A DNA stretch of 64,000 bases from Gammaproteobacteria bacterium (GTDB taxonomy: Bacteria > Pseudomonadota > Gammaproteobacteria > Coxiellales > Coxiellaceae), in assembly GCA_030425685.1 (NCBI GenBank), contig JAUIAD010000015.1:1-64000 (forward strand). Reading direction: 5' to 3'. The notes beneath the pieces were generated by a model. The model saw only the letters and a program-made list of their open reading frames with translations, made no database searches and was not told the DNA's origin. Positions within the stretch are counted from its first letter, which is position 1. Each line of letters opens with the position of its first letter. The position numbers and the translations under genes are program-made. Positions 36,201 to 44,894 of this stretch are shown here, in pieces.

Positions 36201-36874
36201 TTGAAAGCTTCTTTTTCTGTGGCAGCGCTAACAATGCCAGAGCGACTCTGTAGCTTGCCTACTGTTGGAAATATCCTAACAGGCAGTTTTCTATCCTTAC
36301 GGTAAAGCGGCCGTTTAATGGGGAATCCTGACGCATCAATATCTCCACTATCCGTTTGCTTATCACGAATATTTTTATTAATAAAACTAATAATTAATAG
36401 ACTCTGCAGAAAAAGCTGCCGTATGGCTATGCCGCTAATAAATTCTTTTTCCTCAAAAGGCTCACCTCGCAATAGCTTGTTGACACGTGGATAGTGACTA
36501 GGGGTTGTATAAACTCGCATAGCGACTTTTTCAGCCAGTGAAATAGTCACGTCAAGCTCGTCATTTTTAAAATCTTGCACTAAGTCGATGCCAGCCTCAT
36601 ACTTTGTGAATTTTTTAAATAATTCACCCACTTGCTTTTCATCAAGATCACTACCATCGCTCATACAAAAGTGATTGAAATTAGCATTTTTTAATGCTAA
36701 CGACACCTGGTATTCCTGGCCATCACTCTGTTTAGCAATGACTCGCTTTGTTATTGGATCCAAAGAAAATTGATAGCTCTCAAGCGCAGATAGAATACGT
36801 TCGATATCTAGCAAAGCTTTATTTTTTTCTACAGGGCCTTGCAATAGTGGGGATGTAAGCGGCACGGGTCTCAT
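33245..36874 (-). CDS. Very large unknown protein (1209 aa), possible effector
   Basis: A 1209-residue, largely helical protein without signal peptide or clear membrane segments. A region near residues 560-625 (A-V-K-L-G-D-T-G-T-V-E-R-I-L... then F-S-L-Q-H-N-R-V-E-I-V-P-I-L) resembles two ankyrin repeats. The second half is rich in Leu-containing repeats of about 35 residues (ERLLEHLSITSLVKIYDKC and similar), suggesting a solenoid. Two Cys-rich spots (C-N-T-N-P-E-A-C-L-D-A-C-Y-E-A-E-C) near 545-555. No enzyme motif recognised. Size and build fit a host-interacting protein, which is inference. Confidence 0.6.
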   Translation of the reverse strand: MRPVPLTSPLLQGPVEKNKALLDIERILSALESYQFSLDPITKRVIAKQSDGQEYQVSLALKNANFNHFCMSDGSDLDEKQVGELFKKFTKYEAGIDLVQDFKNDELDVTISLAEKVAMRVYTTPSHYPRVNKLLRGEPFEEKEFISGIAIRQLFLQSLLIISFINKNIRDKQTDSGDIDASGFPIKRPLYRKDRKLPVRIFPTVGKLQSRSGIVSAATEKEAFNCKSESEIVIVNSNQGSIASITTFAEEKEVPLIPSALWIKDYDEKEKRYIAEVVYGLAVEVFDNYALDLAIDTAYKILFRAYVNGAHFKRYGINRPNHALAHHLRVVSYLDRVIEYFKNHAKEPAFRDYCENLHHKDIKIIKILLVFSKTGRECEVAFLENKALFLRYQKASVKNLTDFLAEQLRYSSESIAFYAEVLKYMGDPDYRIKAKGTAAQRQEKIYINHIIDLSHKLDLSRCYDQHKYKSNLQVYGEAVGVDSSAYVVVNQSIQQVKALGKLQQLALKSLQLTGNMICYSEYGVDSQDYQQEPFVKCNTNPEACLDACYEAECFVYPANIFQAVKLGDTGTVERILAECKGDDAGLKQLLEKKNDYGQDIIEFSLQHNRVEIVPILQKKKFYILLKEIEGSNENPLLTLLKEYAEKYNTPGSKSMLLVILSNLNRLSNNREKREFVTIFCTLPDRRYFSILCNRVGAVELALELVLYLSSYIKDDVDPKELHVIAYGVVNLINKSRASCTQGSFVIPADEFDQYQVEEFLTKLFMHVKMFGKLETIDKVLSLYQNNDFSYCLDLLPILLKQRLIANNVPAWQYISMPGTLLEIDRLLSRLSQPDCFDIAETLFDMGLVNIRDKYLLERLLEHLSITSLVKIYDKCCDDDWREVLYHLFFDEVKEVAKRLEERLLLSIFDGTYKQNRDDLIDAYNLLFKNYKAVRQCIGDRYLILQLSANISNLRSYLKKKYYLQVVDLLLPLKEGVLRRSLVTCLVDLLKIRVLASNFNGELYRGINKDIFTRQLEKIGRDYTLDIAKHIAENGVGEDQATFSMILQKLQKVDIEQLNNFVQHPILKRVIGDRLNELHLEEIKHEIVTGLEKAIATTSAAAKKIFMSKLGGSLKADEVLLKQAVGFAARISSHRSWALRFKAGPSESYLAGECHFEKARKLLQISDKEWRKILTSRNPPKPYHTFKFFKNLGEISFEVKQEIPCTTYQA

Positions 36875-37087
36875 ATCACAGCCTTACCTTAACGAGCCGG
36901 ATAGTGACGCACAATGGCGACGCATTTTTTTATTAGGTCTCATAAGAATTTTTAAGCTCAGGTCGTTAATATATTATAATCCCTTACTTAAGTATTCCAC
37001 TTAATCATCTTAACACTAATGAGCATTAATCCATACGGGATTTTGTCAATCTATTACCTATTTACTAAGGAGTATGAAACGAAAACC

Positions 37088-37810
37088 CTACGCTTCTAAA
37101 TTAGCAATATCACTAAAAACACCACTAACACCCCACTGTAAAAGCTGTTGTGCTTGTTGTGCCTCATTAACGGTATAACATAATACTTTTAAATTTTCGG
37201 CAAGAGCACGATCGATTATTTTTTTTGAAATTGCCTTTTGTGAAAAATGCAATGAATACGCCTTTATTTTCCTAGCTTTTCTTTTCCAAGCAAAAGAAAA
37301 TCTCTTCAACACAAGACCCAATTGATGCGCTTGATCACAATGGCGCATGGCTTTTAAATTTGCCAAAGAAAAACTAGAAATTAACGGCGCAGGAAAGTGC
37401 GCTGGCCAATAGCGTTTTAACTGCCGATCCACCTCTTGCGCTAAAATATCTTCTTTGCCGCTCGCGGCTTTTAATTCAATATTAATACCTAATTCTAACT
37501 CAACGGCACACTGCAAATAGGCTGATAAGGTGGGCACACGTTCGTTTATAAATTTTTTATCGAACCAAGATCCCGCATCTAATTTTACGATTTCAGCATA
37601 GCTAGTATTAGCAACAATACCCTTACCATTAGTAGTGCGATGCAAGGTTTTATCATGAAAAATTATCGCCTGATTATCCGCCGTCAACATCACATCACAC
37701 TCAATCCATGTTGCCCCTAATGCTTTCGCTGCGCGCAACGAAGCCAGCGTATTTTCCGGCGCAATACGCGAGGCGCCACGATGCGCGATAACTTTGGGTA
37801 GGTTTTGCAT
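37088..37810 (-). CDS. Glycerophosphodiester phosphodiesterase
   Basis: A 240-residue TIM-barrel enzyme hydrolysing glycerophosphodiesters to glycerol 3-phosphate and an alcohol. Catalytic H-R-G-A-S near residue 10 with P-E-N-T, then E-C-D-V-M-L-T-A-D and H-D-K-T-L-H-R-T-T-N-G, the second catalytic His and metal site. Short cytoplasmic type like UgpQ. I use ATG 37810 with AAGGA upstream; ATG 37834 would add 8 residues. Monocistronic, divergent from the amino acid dehydrogenase operon. Confidence 0.9.
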   Translation of the reverse strand: MQNLPKVIAHRGASRIAPENTLASLRAAKALGATWIECDVMLTADNQAIIFHDKTLHRTTNGKGIVANTSYAEIVKLDAGSWFDKKFINERVPTLSAYLQCAVELELGINIELKAASGKEDILAQEVDRQLKRYWPAHFPAPLISSFSLANLKAMRHCDQAHQLGLVLKRFSFAWKRKARKIKAYSLHFSQKAISKKIIDRALAENLKVLCYTVNEAQQAQQLLQWGVSGVFSDIANLEA

Positions 37811-37990
37811 ATGGCATTTTTCCTTCAGGTCCATTCTGCTTTCACCCTTACATATTAATACAATCCCTGCTAATATTGGGCTTATTTTTTTTAGGATAGA
37901 AAAGAGCTAGGGTAACTTATTGATATTTTCAGTAAATGGCTCACTACCGTCATATTCTTGTACAAACACTAGCAAACCACAAGGACTTAT

Positions 37991-39094
37991 ATGCACAAGC
38001 AATCTCATGCCAAGACGTATCAGCAAGACGCTTTACTTCGCTATGCGCGTGTCCTCGGTTTTGGAGATATTCACTTCAAAATGGATCAAAAAACGGGCTT
38101 GGAAGCCATTATTGCTATTCACAGCACACAGCGTGGTCCCGCTATCGGTGGCTGTCGCTTTTACCCCTATCGCTCTTCCGGTCAAGCACTTAAAGATGCC
38201 TTGCGACTTGCCTATATGATGACCTTAAAAGCTGCTGTCAGTAATTTGCCACACGGTGGTGCCAAATCAGTGATCATTGCGCCACGACATATCAAAGACC
38301 GCGGCGCATTATTTCGCAGCTTTGGTGATTTTGTTCATGATATGAATGGTCGTTATATAACAGCCATGGATGTTGGTACTTCAACAGCGGATATGGATTG
38401 TATTTCTGAACGCACTCCGCATGTTATCGGCGCTGCAGGATCAGATCACAAACAAGAAGACCCCTCACCCTATACCGCTGCCGGCGTATTACTCAGCATT
38501 AAATCAGCGGTAAAATTTAAATTTTCTCGTGATACCTTGGAAGGTTTGACCGTTGCTATACAAGGTGCTGGTAAAGTGGGCTATCATCTTGCTAAAGGCT
38601 TATATGCTGCCGGCGCAAAAATTATAACTTGCGATCCACACAAAGCATCCACCGATCGCTTTGCTGATGAGTTTGACGCACAAATTGTCGACCTACATGA
38701 AATCTATGATGTTGACTGCGATATTTTTGCACCCTGCGCTTTAGGTGGAACCATTAATGCCGATACCATTAACCGTATTAAAGCAAGCATTATTGCCGGT
38801 TCTGCTAACAACCAACTAGCCCATCGCAAAATTGGCGACATCCTGCATCAAAAAGGCGTGCTCTACGCCCCAGACTATATGATCAATGCGGGTGGTTTAA
38901 TTCAAGCCGCCTCCATTCATGATTATCACGACGTTAATATCGCCAATGAAATGATTGGCCAACTTTACGAACGTACTCTACAAGTTTATGAGCGCTCAAG
39001 AAGCACTGGACGACCAACGACAGATATTGTTGATCTTATTGCTCGTGAAAAACTATCACTGATGGATGAACAGGAAGAGGTAGAAACAGTATGA
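37991..39094 (+). CDS. Leucine/phenylalanine/valine-type amino acid dehydrogenase
   Basis: A 367-residue NAD-dependent oxidative deaminase. Substrate domain has G-G-C-R-F-Y-P-Y and the catalytic Lys in P-H-G-G-A-K-S-V-I; the Rossmann domain has I-Q-G-A-G-K-V-G-Y and A-P-C-A-L-G-G-T-I-N; A-P-D-Y-M-I-N-A-G-G-L near the end. It converts a branched-chain (most likely) amino acid to its 2-oxo acid. AAGGA precedes the ATG. It overlaps the next gene by 4 nt (ATGA), so the product is fed directly to the E1/E2 complex encoded after it. Confidence 0.88.
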   Translation: MHKQSHAKTYQQDALLRYARVLGFGDIHFKMDQKTGLEAIIAIHSTQRGPAIGGCRFYPYRSSGQALKDALRLAYMMTLKAAVSNLPHGGAKSVIIAPRHIKDRGALFRSFGDFVHDMNGRYITAMDVGTSTADMDCISERTPHVIGAAGSDHKQEDPSPYTAAGVLLSIKSAVKFKFSRDTLEGLTVAIQGAGKVGYHLAKGLYAAGAKIITCDPHKASTDRFADEFDAQIVDLHEIYDVDCDIFAPCALGGTINADTINRIKASIIAGSANNQLAHRKIGDILHQKGVLYAPDYMINAGGLIQAASIHDYHDVNIANEMIGQLYERTLQVYERSRSTGRPTTDIVDLIAREKLSLMDEQEEVETV

Positions 39095-40173
39095 CCGATG
39101 TAACAACGAAATCTGTTGCTGACTTTCACATAAAATATCTGCAACTTATCAATGAAGATAACGAAGCCACACAGACGCTACCTGATGGCTTTGATGAAAA
39201 AACATTAAAAGAGCTTTATCGTTTGATGGCATTAACACGTGCCCTTGACCTTAAAGCGATTAACCTTCAACGCACCGGCAAGCTTGGCACGTATCCATCT
39301 TCACGTGGACAAGAAGCAATCGGCGTTGGCATGGGCAATGCATTACAAGAAGGGGATGTATTCTGCCCCTACTATCGTGATCAAGGTGCCTTTATCGCTC
39401 GCGGTAATAAACTCTCTAAAATTTTAGGTGTTTGGGGCGGCGACGAGTTTGGTAATGATTTTCACAACCCAGTTTCTAAAAAAGACTTTCCGATCTGCGT
39501 GCCGATTGGCACACAACTACTGCATGCTACTGGCGTTGCTTTTGCCATGAAATATCGCAAGGAACAAAAAGCCGTGCTCACGATTTGCGGTGATGGCGGC
39601 ACATCGCAAGGCGATTTTTATGAAGCGTTAAACGTTGCTGGTGAATGGCAGCTACCCGTTGTTTTTGTTATTAATAATAATCAATGGGCCATTTCAGTAC
39701 CGCGCGATGCGCAATCACACTGTAAAACACTGGCGCAAAAAGCGATTGCCGGCGGCTTTGAAGGCCTACAAGTTGATGGCAATGATGTCGTGGCCGTTCG
39801 TTACGCTGTTGACCAAGCCTTACAAAAAGCCCGCAACGGTGGCGGACCTACTTTAATTGAAGCGGTAACCTACCGTTTATGCAACCACACCACCGCAGAT
39901 GATGCAACGCGCTACCAGTCTGAAGAAGATGTTAAAGCCGCGTGGAAAAAAGAACCGATTGCACGACTAGGCCACTATATGGAAGCACAAGGTTGGTGGT
40001 CACGCGAAAAAGAAGCAGAGCTGCAAAAAGAAGTGACGGATGAATTAAATCAAGCCGTCGAAGAATATTTAAATGCACCGGAGCCAACTGCAACGGATAT
40101 GTTTGACTACCTTTATGCTGAATTACCCGCTGCACTTAAACCACAACGTGACAGCTTAGGAGAAGACGCATGA
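39091..40173 (+). CDS. 2-oxo acid dehydrogenase E1 alpha subunit
   Basis: A 360-residue thiamine-diphosphate enzyme subunit. The TPP motif G-D-G-G-T-S-Q-G-D...(27 residues)...N-N-N-Q-W-A-I-S is present; also R-G-Q-E-A-I-G-V-G and Y-R-D-Q-G. C-terminal V-T-Y-R-L-C-N-H-T-T-A-D-D contains the phosphorylation-loop-like region. Either the branched-chain or the pyruvate form; the neighbouring amino acid dehydrogenase favours branched-chain 2-oxo acids. Overlaps both neighbours by 4 nt. Confidence 0.88.
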   Translation: MTDVTTKSVADFHIKYLQLINEDNEATQTLPDGFDEKTLKELYRLMALTRALDLKAINLQRTGKLGTYPSSRGQEAIGVGMGNALQEGDVFCPYYRDQGAFIARGNKLSKILGVWGGDEFGNDFHNPVSKKDFPICVPIGTQLLHATGVAFAMKYRKEQKAVLTICGDGGTSQGDFYEALNVAGEWQLPVVFVINNNQWAISVPRDAQSHCKTLAQKAIAGGFEGLQVDGNDVVAVRYAVDQALQKARNGGGPTLIEAVTYRLCNHTTADDATRYQSEEDVKAAWKKEPIARLGHYMEAQGWWSREKEAELQKEVTDELNQAVEEYLNAPEPTATDMFDYLYAELPAALKPQRDSLGEDA

Positions 40174-41168
40174 GCACAGAAGAGAATGCAACAGCCATCA
40201 CGCTGGTAGAAGCCGTTAATCAAGCATTACGTTATGAAATGCGTCAAGATAAAGACGTGGTCATTTTAGGGGAAGATATCGGCACCAATGGCGGTGTTTT
40301 TCGCGCCACGGTTGATTTACTAAAAGAGTTTGGACCTGAACGTGTTTTAGATACCCCCTTAGCGGAATCAATGATTGCCGGTCTATCTATCGGTATGGCA
40401 TCACAAGGTTTAAAACCAGTGGCTGAATTTCAGTTTATGGGTTTTATTTATCCCGCCTATGACCATATTGTAAATCACGCCTCACGCTTACGTAATCGCA
40501 CACGCGGTCGCTTAAGTTGCCCGCTGGTTTATCGTGCACCTTATGGCGGCGGTATTCACGCGCCCGAACATCATTCTGAAAGTATGGAAGCCGCGTTTGC
40601 GCATATTCCTGGATTACGCGTAGTGATTCCTTCATCACCAGCACGTGCCTACGGTTTATTACTTGCCGCTATCCGCAATCCTGATCCGGTTATTTTTCTT
40701 GAACCTAAACGCATCTATCGCCTCGTTAAACAACATGTTCCCGATAACGGTGAAGCTTTGCCATTGGATAAATGCTTTGTTTTACGCGAAGGCAGCGATA
40801 TCACCTTGGTTACTTGGGGTGCGATGATCAAAGAAACCTTAGAAGCTGCGGATAAACTCGCAGAAAAAGGGATTGAAGCTGAAGTGATCGATGTAGCTAC
40901 TTTAAAACCTTTGGATATGGATACCATTTTACAATCCTTGGAGAAAACCGGCCGCTGCGTTATCGTGCACGAAGCACCAAAATCCGGCGGTGTTGGTGCA
41001 GAGATTGCTGCTGGTATTGCCGAAAAGGGATTGCTCTCATTGCTAGCGCCAATTGAACGTGTTGCTGGCTTTGATACCATTATGCCCTACTTTAAACTTG
41101 AAAAACGTTATATGCCGAGCACAAAACGTATTCTCAATGCCGTGCAAAAAACATTGGAGTTCGAATGA
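40170..41168 (+). CDS. 2-oxo acid dehydrogenase E1 beta subunit
   Basis: A 332-residue partner of E1 alpha. G-E-D-I-G-T-N-G-G-V-F-R-A-T near residues 34-47, D-T-P-L-A-E-S, and R-A-P-Y-G-G-G-I-H-A-P-E-H-H-S-E-S with the conserved His pair. It completes the decarboxylase heterotetramer. Coupled to both neighbours by ATGA overlaps. Confidence 0.9.
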   Translation: MSTEENATAITLVEAVNQALRYEMRQDKDVVILGEDIGTNGGVFRATVDLLKEFGPERVLDTPLAESMIAGLSIGMASQGLKPVAEFQFMGFIYPAYDHIVNHASRLRNRTRGRLSCPLVYRAPYGGGIHAPEHHSESMEAAFAHIPGLRVVIPSSPARAYGLLLAAIRNPDPVIFLEPKRIYRLVKQHVPDNGEALPLDKCFVLREGSDITLVTWGAMIKETLEAADKLAEKGIEAEVIDVATLKPLDMDTILQSLEKTGRCVIVHEAPKSGGVGAEIAAGIAEKGLLSLLAPIERVAGFDTIMPYFKLEKRYMPSTKRILNAVQKTLEFE

Positions 41169-42310
41169 AGTTATTTAAATTACCCGATTTAGGTGAAGGC
41201 TTACCGGATGCTATTATTCGCGAATGGTATATCAAACCTGGTGATGAAGTTAAGCTCGACCAACCTATTGTCTCGATGGAAACAGCAAAAGCACTCGTTG
41301 ATGTGCCTGCCCCCTTCGATGGCAAAATTGAAAAACTCTTTGGTGAAGTCGACGATACCATTGAAACGGGCAAGCCTTTAGTAGGGTTTGAAGGCGAAGA
41401 AGAAGGCGCGCAAGAATCTGAAGATGCCGGCACCGTCGTTGGCAGCATTGAACAAAGTTCAGAAGTACTTACCGAGACTGCTACCGGTGTTATCACAGGA
41501 AAGACCACACAAACACGCGTTAAGGCAACACCAGCAATACGCATGCTAGCAAAACAGCTGGGGGTCGACCTTAGTGCGATCGCCACTGAGAATGGACGCA
41601 TTACTGCAGAAGCCGTAAAACAAGCGGCCAGTGCTAGCAAAGCAGCGCCTGCTGCCGCTAGACCTCAATTAGACGGAGAGCTTACACCATTAAGCAATGT
41701 TCGCCGTGCGATGGTGCTTAGCATGACGCAATCCCATAAAGAAGTTGTGCCTGTTACCATTGTTGATGATGCTGATTTACATGCATGGGAAGGCAAACAA
41801 GATATTACCGTACGTTTATTGCGCGCCATTCAGTCTGCCTGTGAAAAAGAACCGATGTTAAATGCTTCATTTGATGGTGGGCAAATGGCTTACCGCTTAA
41901 ATGAAAAAATTAATATTGGTATGGCAGTTGATACACCCAACGGTTTATATGTTCCCGTGATTAAAGATGTCGCTAATCACAGCGATCAAAGCCTACGTGA
42001 GCGTATTAATCAATATAAACAGCAAGCACAAGATCGTTCTATTGCGCAAGCTGATTTACATGGCGGCACTATTATTCTCTCTAACTTCGGCGCTATTGCT
42101 GGCCGTTATGCTAATCCCATTTTGATACCGCCGATGGTCGCTATTGTTGGTATTGGCAAGAGCCGTGATGAAGTGGTGGCTGATAATGGCCAGGCTGTCG
42201 TGCACCGCGTTATGCCAATTTGCTTGACTATCGATCATCGTGCGGTAACGGGCGGGGAAGCCGCTCGCTTTTTAGGGGCGTTGATCGAGGCGCTTTCTTT
42301 GCCTAATTAA
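41165..42310 (+). CDS. 2-oxo acid dehydrogenase E2 (dihydrolipoamide acyltransferase)
   Basis: A 381-residue protein with one lipoyl domain (Lys42 in S-M-E-T-A-K-A), a Glu/Thr-rich linker, a peripheral-subunit-binding domain at about residues 118-155 (R-V-K-A-T-P-A-I-R-M-L-A), a second Ala/Pro linker and the catalytic domain ending D-H-R-A-V-T-G-G-E-A. It transfers the acyl group from E1 to CoA. E3 (dihydrolipoamide dehydrogenase) is not in the window and is probably shared with another complex. Last gene of the operon. Confidence 0.92.
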   Translation: MKLFKLPDLGEGLPDAIIREWYIKPGDEVKLDQPIVSMETAKALVDVPAPFDGKIEKLFGEVDDTIETGKPLVGFEGEEEGAQESEDAGTVVGSIEQSSEVLTETATGVITGKTTQTRVKATPAIRMLAKQLGVDLSAIATENGRITAEAVKQAASASKAAPAAARPQLDGELTPLSNVRRAMVLSMTQSHKEVVPVTIVDDADLHAWEGKQDITVRLLRAIQSACEKEPMLNASFDGGQMAYRLNEKINIGMAVDTPNGLYVPVIKDVANHSDQSLRERINQYKQQAQDRSIAQADLHGGTIILSNFGAIAGRYANPILIPPMVAIVGIGKSRDEVVADNGQAVVHRVMPICLTIDHRAVTGGEAARFLGALIEALSLPN

Positions 42311-42392
42311 ATTTTAGGGTGGGCGCTGAATGATGACCTCTGGCAGAGCAGATACCATATCAGTTTGCTCATCGGTAATTTAGAACCCGTAG

Positions 42393-42479
42393 GGGCACAG
42401 CATGCTGTGCCCGTTTGGGTGAGAATGGTTTTAGATTGTCCGGTGCCGCGGAGGTTTGCGGGCGCAGCATGCTGCGCCC
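42393..42479. repeat. REPIN-like doublet
   Basis: Two perfect 20-nt palindromes, GGGCACAGCATGCTGTGCCC (42393-42412) and GGGCGCAGCATGCTGCGCCC (42460-42479), joined by GTTTGGGTG...GGTGCCGCGGAGGTTTGC. CCTAC/GTAGG marks both outer ends. The same spacer words occur at 33 kb and, inverted, at 21.6-21.8 kb. Confidence 0.8.
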
Positions 42480-42560
42480 CTACACCATAATAAAAACCGT
42501 AATACACATCATAATACACACCATCAAATACACTATTATAAACCTGTTTTCTTTGATGGT

Positions 42561-42986
42561 TTAACGGCTGTATTTTTTTAGAAATGCCTCATCTGCAACG
42601 CAGTTGTTACCACGGAAGCTAGTGCCTACAATACGATTTCGGCGATTAACTTCAAACCACGTCGTGCATTTCATGTGGTATTTGGTGCCACCAGAAATAA
42701 TGGCGGGTGTACTGGAAACAACCGTTTCACGACCACGCTTTGTTACCGTCGAATAAGAAGGCAAAATGGTTGGGGCAATTTCTCCCTTTTGCTCCTCTTG
42801 ATAAACATATAAATTATTACCATTGGGCAGCTTCATAATTTTATTGGGATAACCCCACGTGTCAAACAAAGCCACTGTGGTTGCACCACGCCAGCTTTTA
42901 ACCGCCATGGAATAATTATGCGTTGTAGCACAACCAACGAGCGTGGCAGCAGACGCTGCCACTAAAAGATACTGAATAGTTTTCAT
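42561..42986 (-). CDS. Putative lipoprotein, unknown
   Basis: A 141-residue protein with a lipoprotein signal peptide, lipobox L-V-G-C with Cys at 19. The rest contains W-R-G-A-T-T-V-A-L-F-D-T-W-G-Y-P-N-K-I, a pattern resembling small SmpA/OmlA-like outer membrane proteins (W-G-x-P), then a stretch with two cysteines (M-K-C-T-T-W-F and N-N-C-V-A). Likely in the outer membrane facing the periplasm. Function not known. It starts 22 nt after the cyclophilin gene stop and is probably co-transcribed. Confidence 0.7.
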   Translation of the reverse strand: MKTIQYLLVAASAATLVGCATTHNYSMAVKSWRGATTVALFDTWGYPNKIMKLPNGNNLYVYQEEQKGEIAPTILPSYSTVTKRGRETVVSSTPAIISGGTKYHMKCTTWFEVNRRNRIVGTSFRGNNCVADEAFLKKYSR

Positions 42987-43008
42987 TGATCATCCTTTAT
43001 CAAATGAA

Positions 43009-43509
43009 CTATTGATCATCAACCACTGTTACCTTTTCAATAACAACATCCTCTTCAGGTACATCCTGATGACCAGACTTAGTAGTCGTAGACACCTTGC
43101 TGATTTCGTCAACAATGTCCATGCCCTCAACTACTTCACCAAAAGCACAATAGCCCCAGCCATCTAAACTTTTACCACTGTGATTTAAAAATTCATTATC
43201 TTTAAGGTTAATAAAGAATTGCGCGGTAGCAGAATGCGGATCAGATGTCCTTGCCATGGCAATAGAACCACGCTTATTGGGCCCACCTTTATCAGCTTCG
43301 TTTTCAATAGGGTCAAGCGTAGACTTTTGCACTAACTCAGGTTCAAAACCACCGCCCTGAATCATAAAATCACTAATCACACGATGAAAAATAGTATTAT
43401 CATAAAAACCATCGTTCACATATTTCATAAAATTTTCACAGGTCATAGGCGTGCTTTGAGAATCAAGCTGAATTTTAATAGGTCCTTTATTTGTCTCGAA
43501 AATAACCAT
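43009..43509 (-). CDS. ppiB: Cyclophilin-type peptidyl-prolyl isomerase B
   Basis: A 166-residue cytoplasmic cyclophilin (E. coli PpiB 164). [13 protein letters not shown] (catalytic Arg, Gln), [21 protein letters not shown] and a C-terminal Y-C-A-F-G-E-V segment are all in place. No signal peptide. AGGAG lies before the ATG. Confidence 0.94.
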   Translation of the reverse strand: MVIFETNKGPIKIQLDSQSTPMTCENFMKYVNDGFYDNTIFHRVISDFMIQGGGFEPELVQKSTLDPIENEADKGGPNKRGSIAMARTSDPHSATAQFFINLKDNEFLNHSGKSLDGWGYCAFGEVVEGMDIVDEISKVSTTTKSGHQDVPEEDVVIEKVTVVDDQ

Positions 43510-43607
43510 TGATACTCCTAAAACTAATTAATAAAATCGAGACAAGTATATCAAACTCGCTAACAGCCGTCATTGACCTGACGAAATAGACCCTCAATCC
43601 TTGCTAT

Positions 43608-43644
43608 AAAAAAAGTTTAGAAGGTGAGCTTAGCTCACCTAAAC
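43608..43644 (-). terminator. Orphan intrinsic terminator
   Basis: Read on the minus strand: GTTT, AGGTGAGC-TAA-GCTCACCT, a 3-nt bulge, AAAC, then seven Ts. It is a strong terminator shape, yet no minus-strand gene lies to its right. It may be left over from a lost gene next to it. Confidence 0.6.
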
Positions 43645-43712
43645 GAGATCTAATCAGAAAACAAGAAAGTCAGATATCACACAAAAGGCAGTATGAAACT
43701 GCTGATAAATAA

Positions 43713-43910
43713 TCCCAAACAGCACATGATTTATGCCACACTATCGATGAGCATACTCAACAGATTGAAGCCCACCAAGGCCATGCGCTGCGTGAAATTT
43801 TAAAACATAACCGTGATAAAGAAAAAGAACATACCAACACGCCACTTGAACTGACTCAGCTTTTTACAACAAAACCGACCACAGAGCCCCAACTATTAAT
43901 TCTATCTTAA
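43713..43910 (+). pseudogene. Possible remnant of a coding sequence
   Basis: An open stretch of 65 codons ending in TAA and preceded by a stop, without a usable start codon. It reads S-Q-T-A-H-D-L-C-H-T-I-D-E-H-T-Q-Q-I-E, then a charged helical part with E-I-L-K-H-N-R-D-K-E-K-E-H-T. The composition is protein-like. It may be the 3' end of a decayed gene. Family unknown; could also be chance. Confidence 0.3.
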
Positions 43911-43958
43911 GCGAAGCATGATAGAATCCACTAACTGTAATAGAATTAGGAGGAATCT

Positions 43959-44765
43959 ATGTCGTCAAGATCAGAAAATCTATTTGAATTTACAAAACAG
44001 AACAACATAGAATCACTAAAAGCACACGAACTGTCTTTCGAAGACTTGTATAAAGAAGACTTAGCGCAACGCACATTATTCTCCTACGCCAGCAATAACC
44101 AACCTTTGTTGAATTTTTTCTATCAAAAATCATTGTCTTTTTACAGCAAGGATAATCGCATACTGTTTGAAAAATCAGATCGGAAAGGCCGCGGAATATT
44201 ACACTGGGCCATTATGTGTTTTCAAGACATCGATGTTCTCAATGATTTAATTTCACAAGGCGCTGACGTTAATTTTTCAAAACCACCGTTCTATATCACA
44301 CCCTCCTACCAAGCCGCACAAGATGAAAATGCCAAGGCGCTAAATGTATTACTCAAACAGCATGCAGACATCCAAAAGAAAGCAGGCAACGGCGCCACGC
44401 CAATCCATACGGCAGCAGAAAATGGCAATAGCACGGTAATCGAACAGCTTATCACCGCAGGAGCCAAAGTAAATGATGCCTGTGAAAGAGGCGGCACACC
44501 GCTCTTTATTGCCGCACAAAAGGGGCACCACAATGTTATACAACTATTGATTGACGCAGGCAGCGATGTTAACCAAGCTTGTATGAATAATGCGACCCCC
44601 CTATTTGTCGCCATTCAAAATGGCCATACTGAATCAGTGAAACACCTTATCAATGCCAAAGCGAATATCCATGATGCTTATCGAGACAATATCAAAATGA
44701 TCGATGTCGCCAAGCACTTTAATCACAATGACATTATGCTTTTGCTACAAGAAGCGGGTGCTTAA
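43959..44765 (+). CDS. Ankyrin repeat protein
   Basis: A 268-residue protein. From about residue 70 to the end it has five to six ankyrin repeats with the usual G-A-D-V-N, G-A-T-P-I-H-T-A-A-E-N-G-N, G-G-T-P-L-F-I-A-A-Q-K-G-H and N-A-T-P-L-F-V-A-I-Q-N-G-H motifs. The N-terminal 70 residues are not typical repeats. No signal peptide or catalytic domain. Ankyrin proteins bind other proteins; in Legionellales many are delivered to host cells. AGGAGG before the ATG is strong. Confidence 0.85.
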   Translation: MSSRSENLFEFTKQNNIESLKAHELSFEDLYKEDLAQRTLFSYASNNQPLLNFFYQKSLSFYSKDNRILFEKSDRKGRGILHWAIMCFQDIDVLNDLISQGADVNFSKPPFYITPSYQAAQDENAKALNVLLKQHADIQKKAGNGATPIHTAAENGNSTVIEQLITAGAKVNDACERGGTPLFIAAQKGHHNVIQLLIDAGSDVNQACMNNATPLFVAIQNGHTESVKHLINAKANIHDAYRDNIKMIDVAKHFNHNDIMLLLQEAGA

Positions 44766-44894
44766 TTGATGGGCGCAATATATTACCTGCGCCCATTAGG
44801 CTACGACCCTAAAATAGTAGGATATATAAGCCGCGGCCAAAAAATGGAAAATGTGCTATAGTAGCTTTATAGGTGAAAATAGCAAGGTATCGGC

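Larger units (their letters stand above)
43510..43958. other. Intergenic region with remnant sequence
   Basis: 449 bp between divergent genes. It holds a hairpin with T-run in minus orientation at 43608-43644 and a coding-like stretch at 43713-43910, both listed. The rest shows nothing. An AGGAGG site at about 43949 serves the ankyrin gene. Confidence 0.5.
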
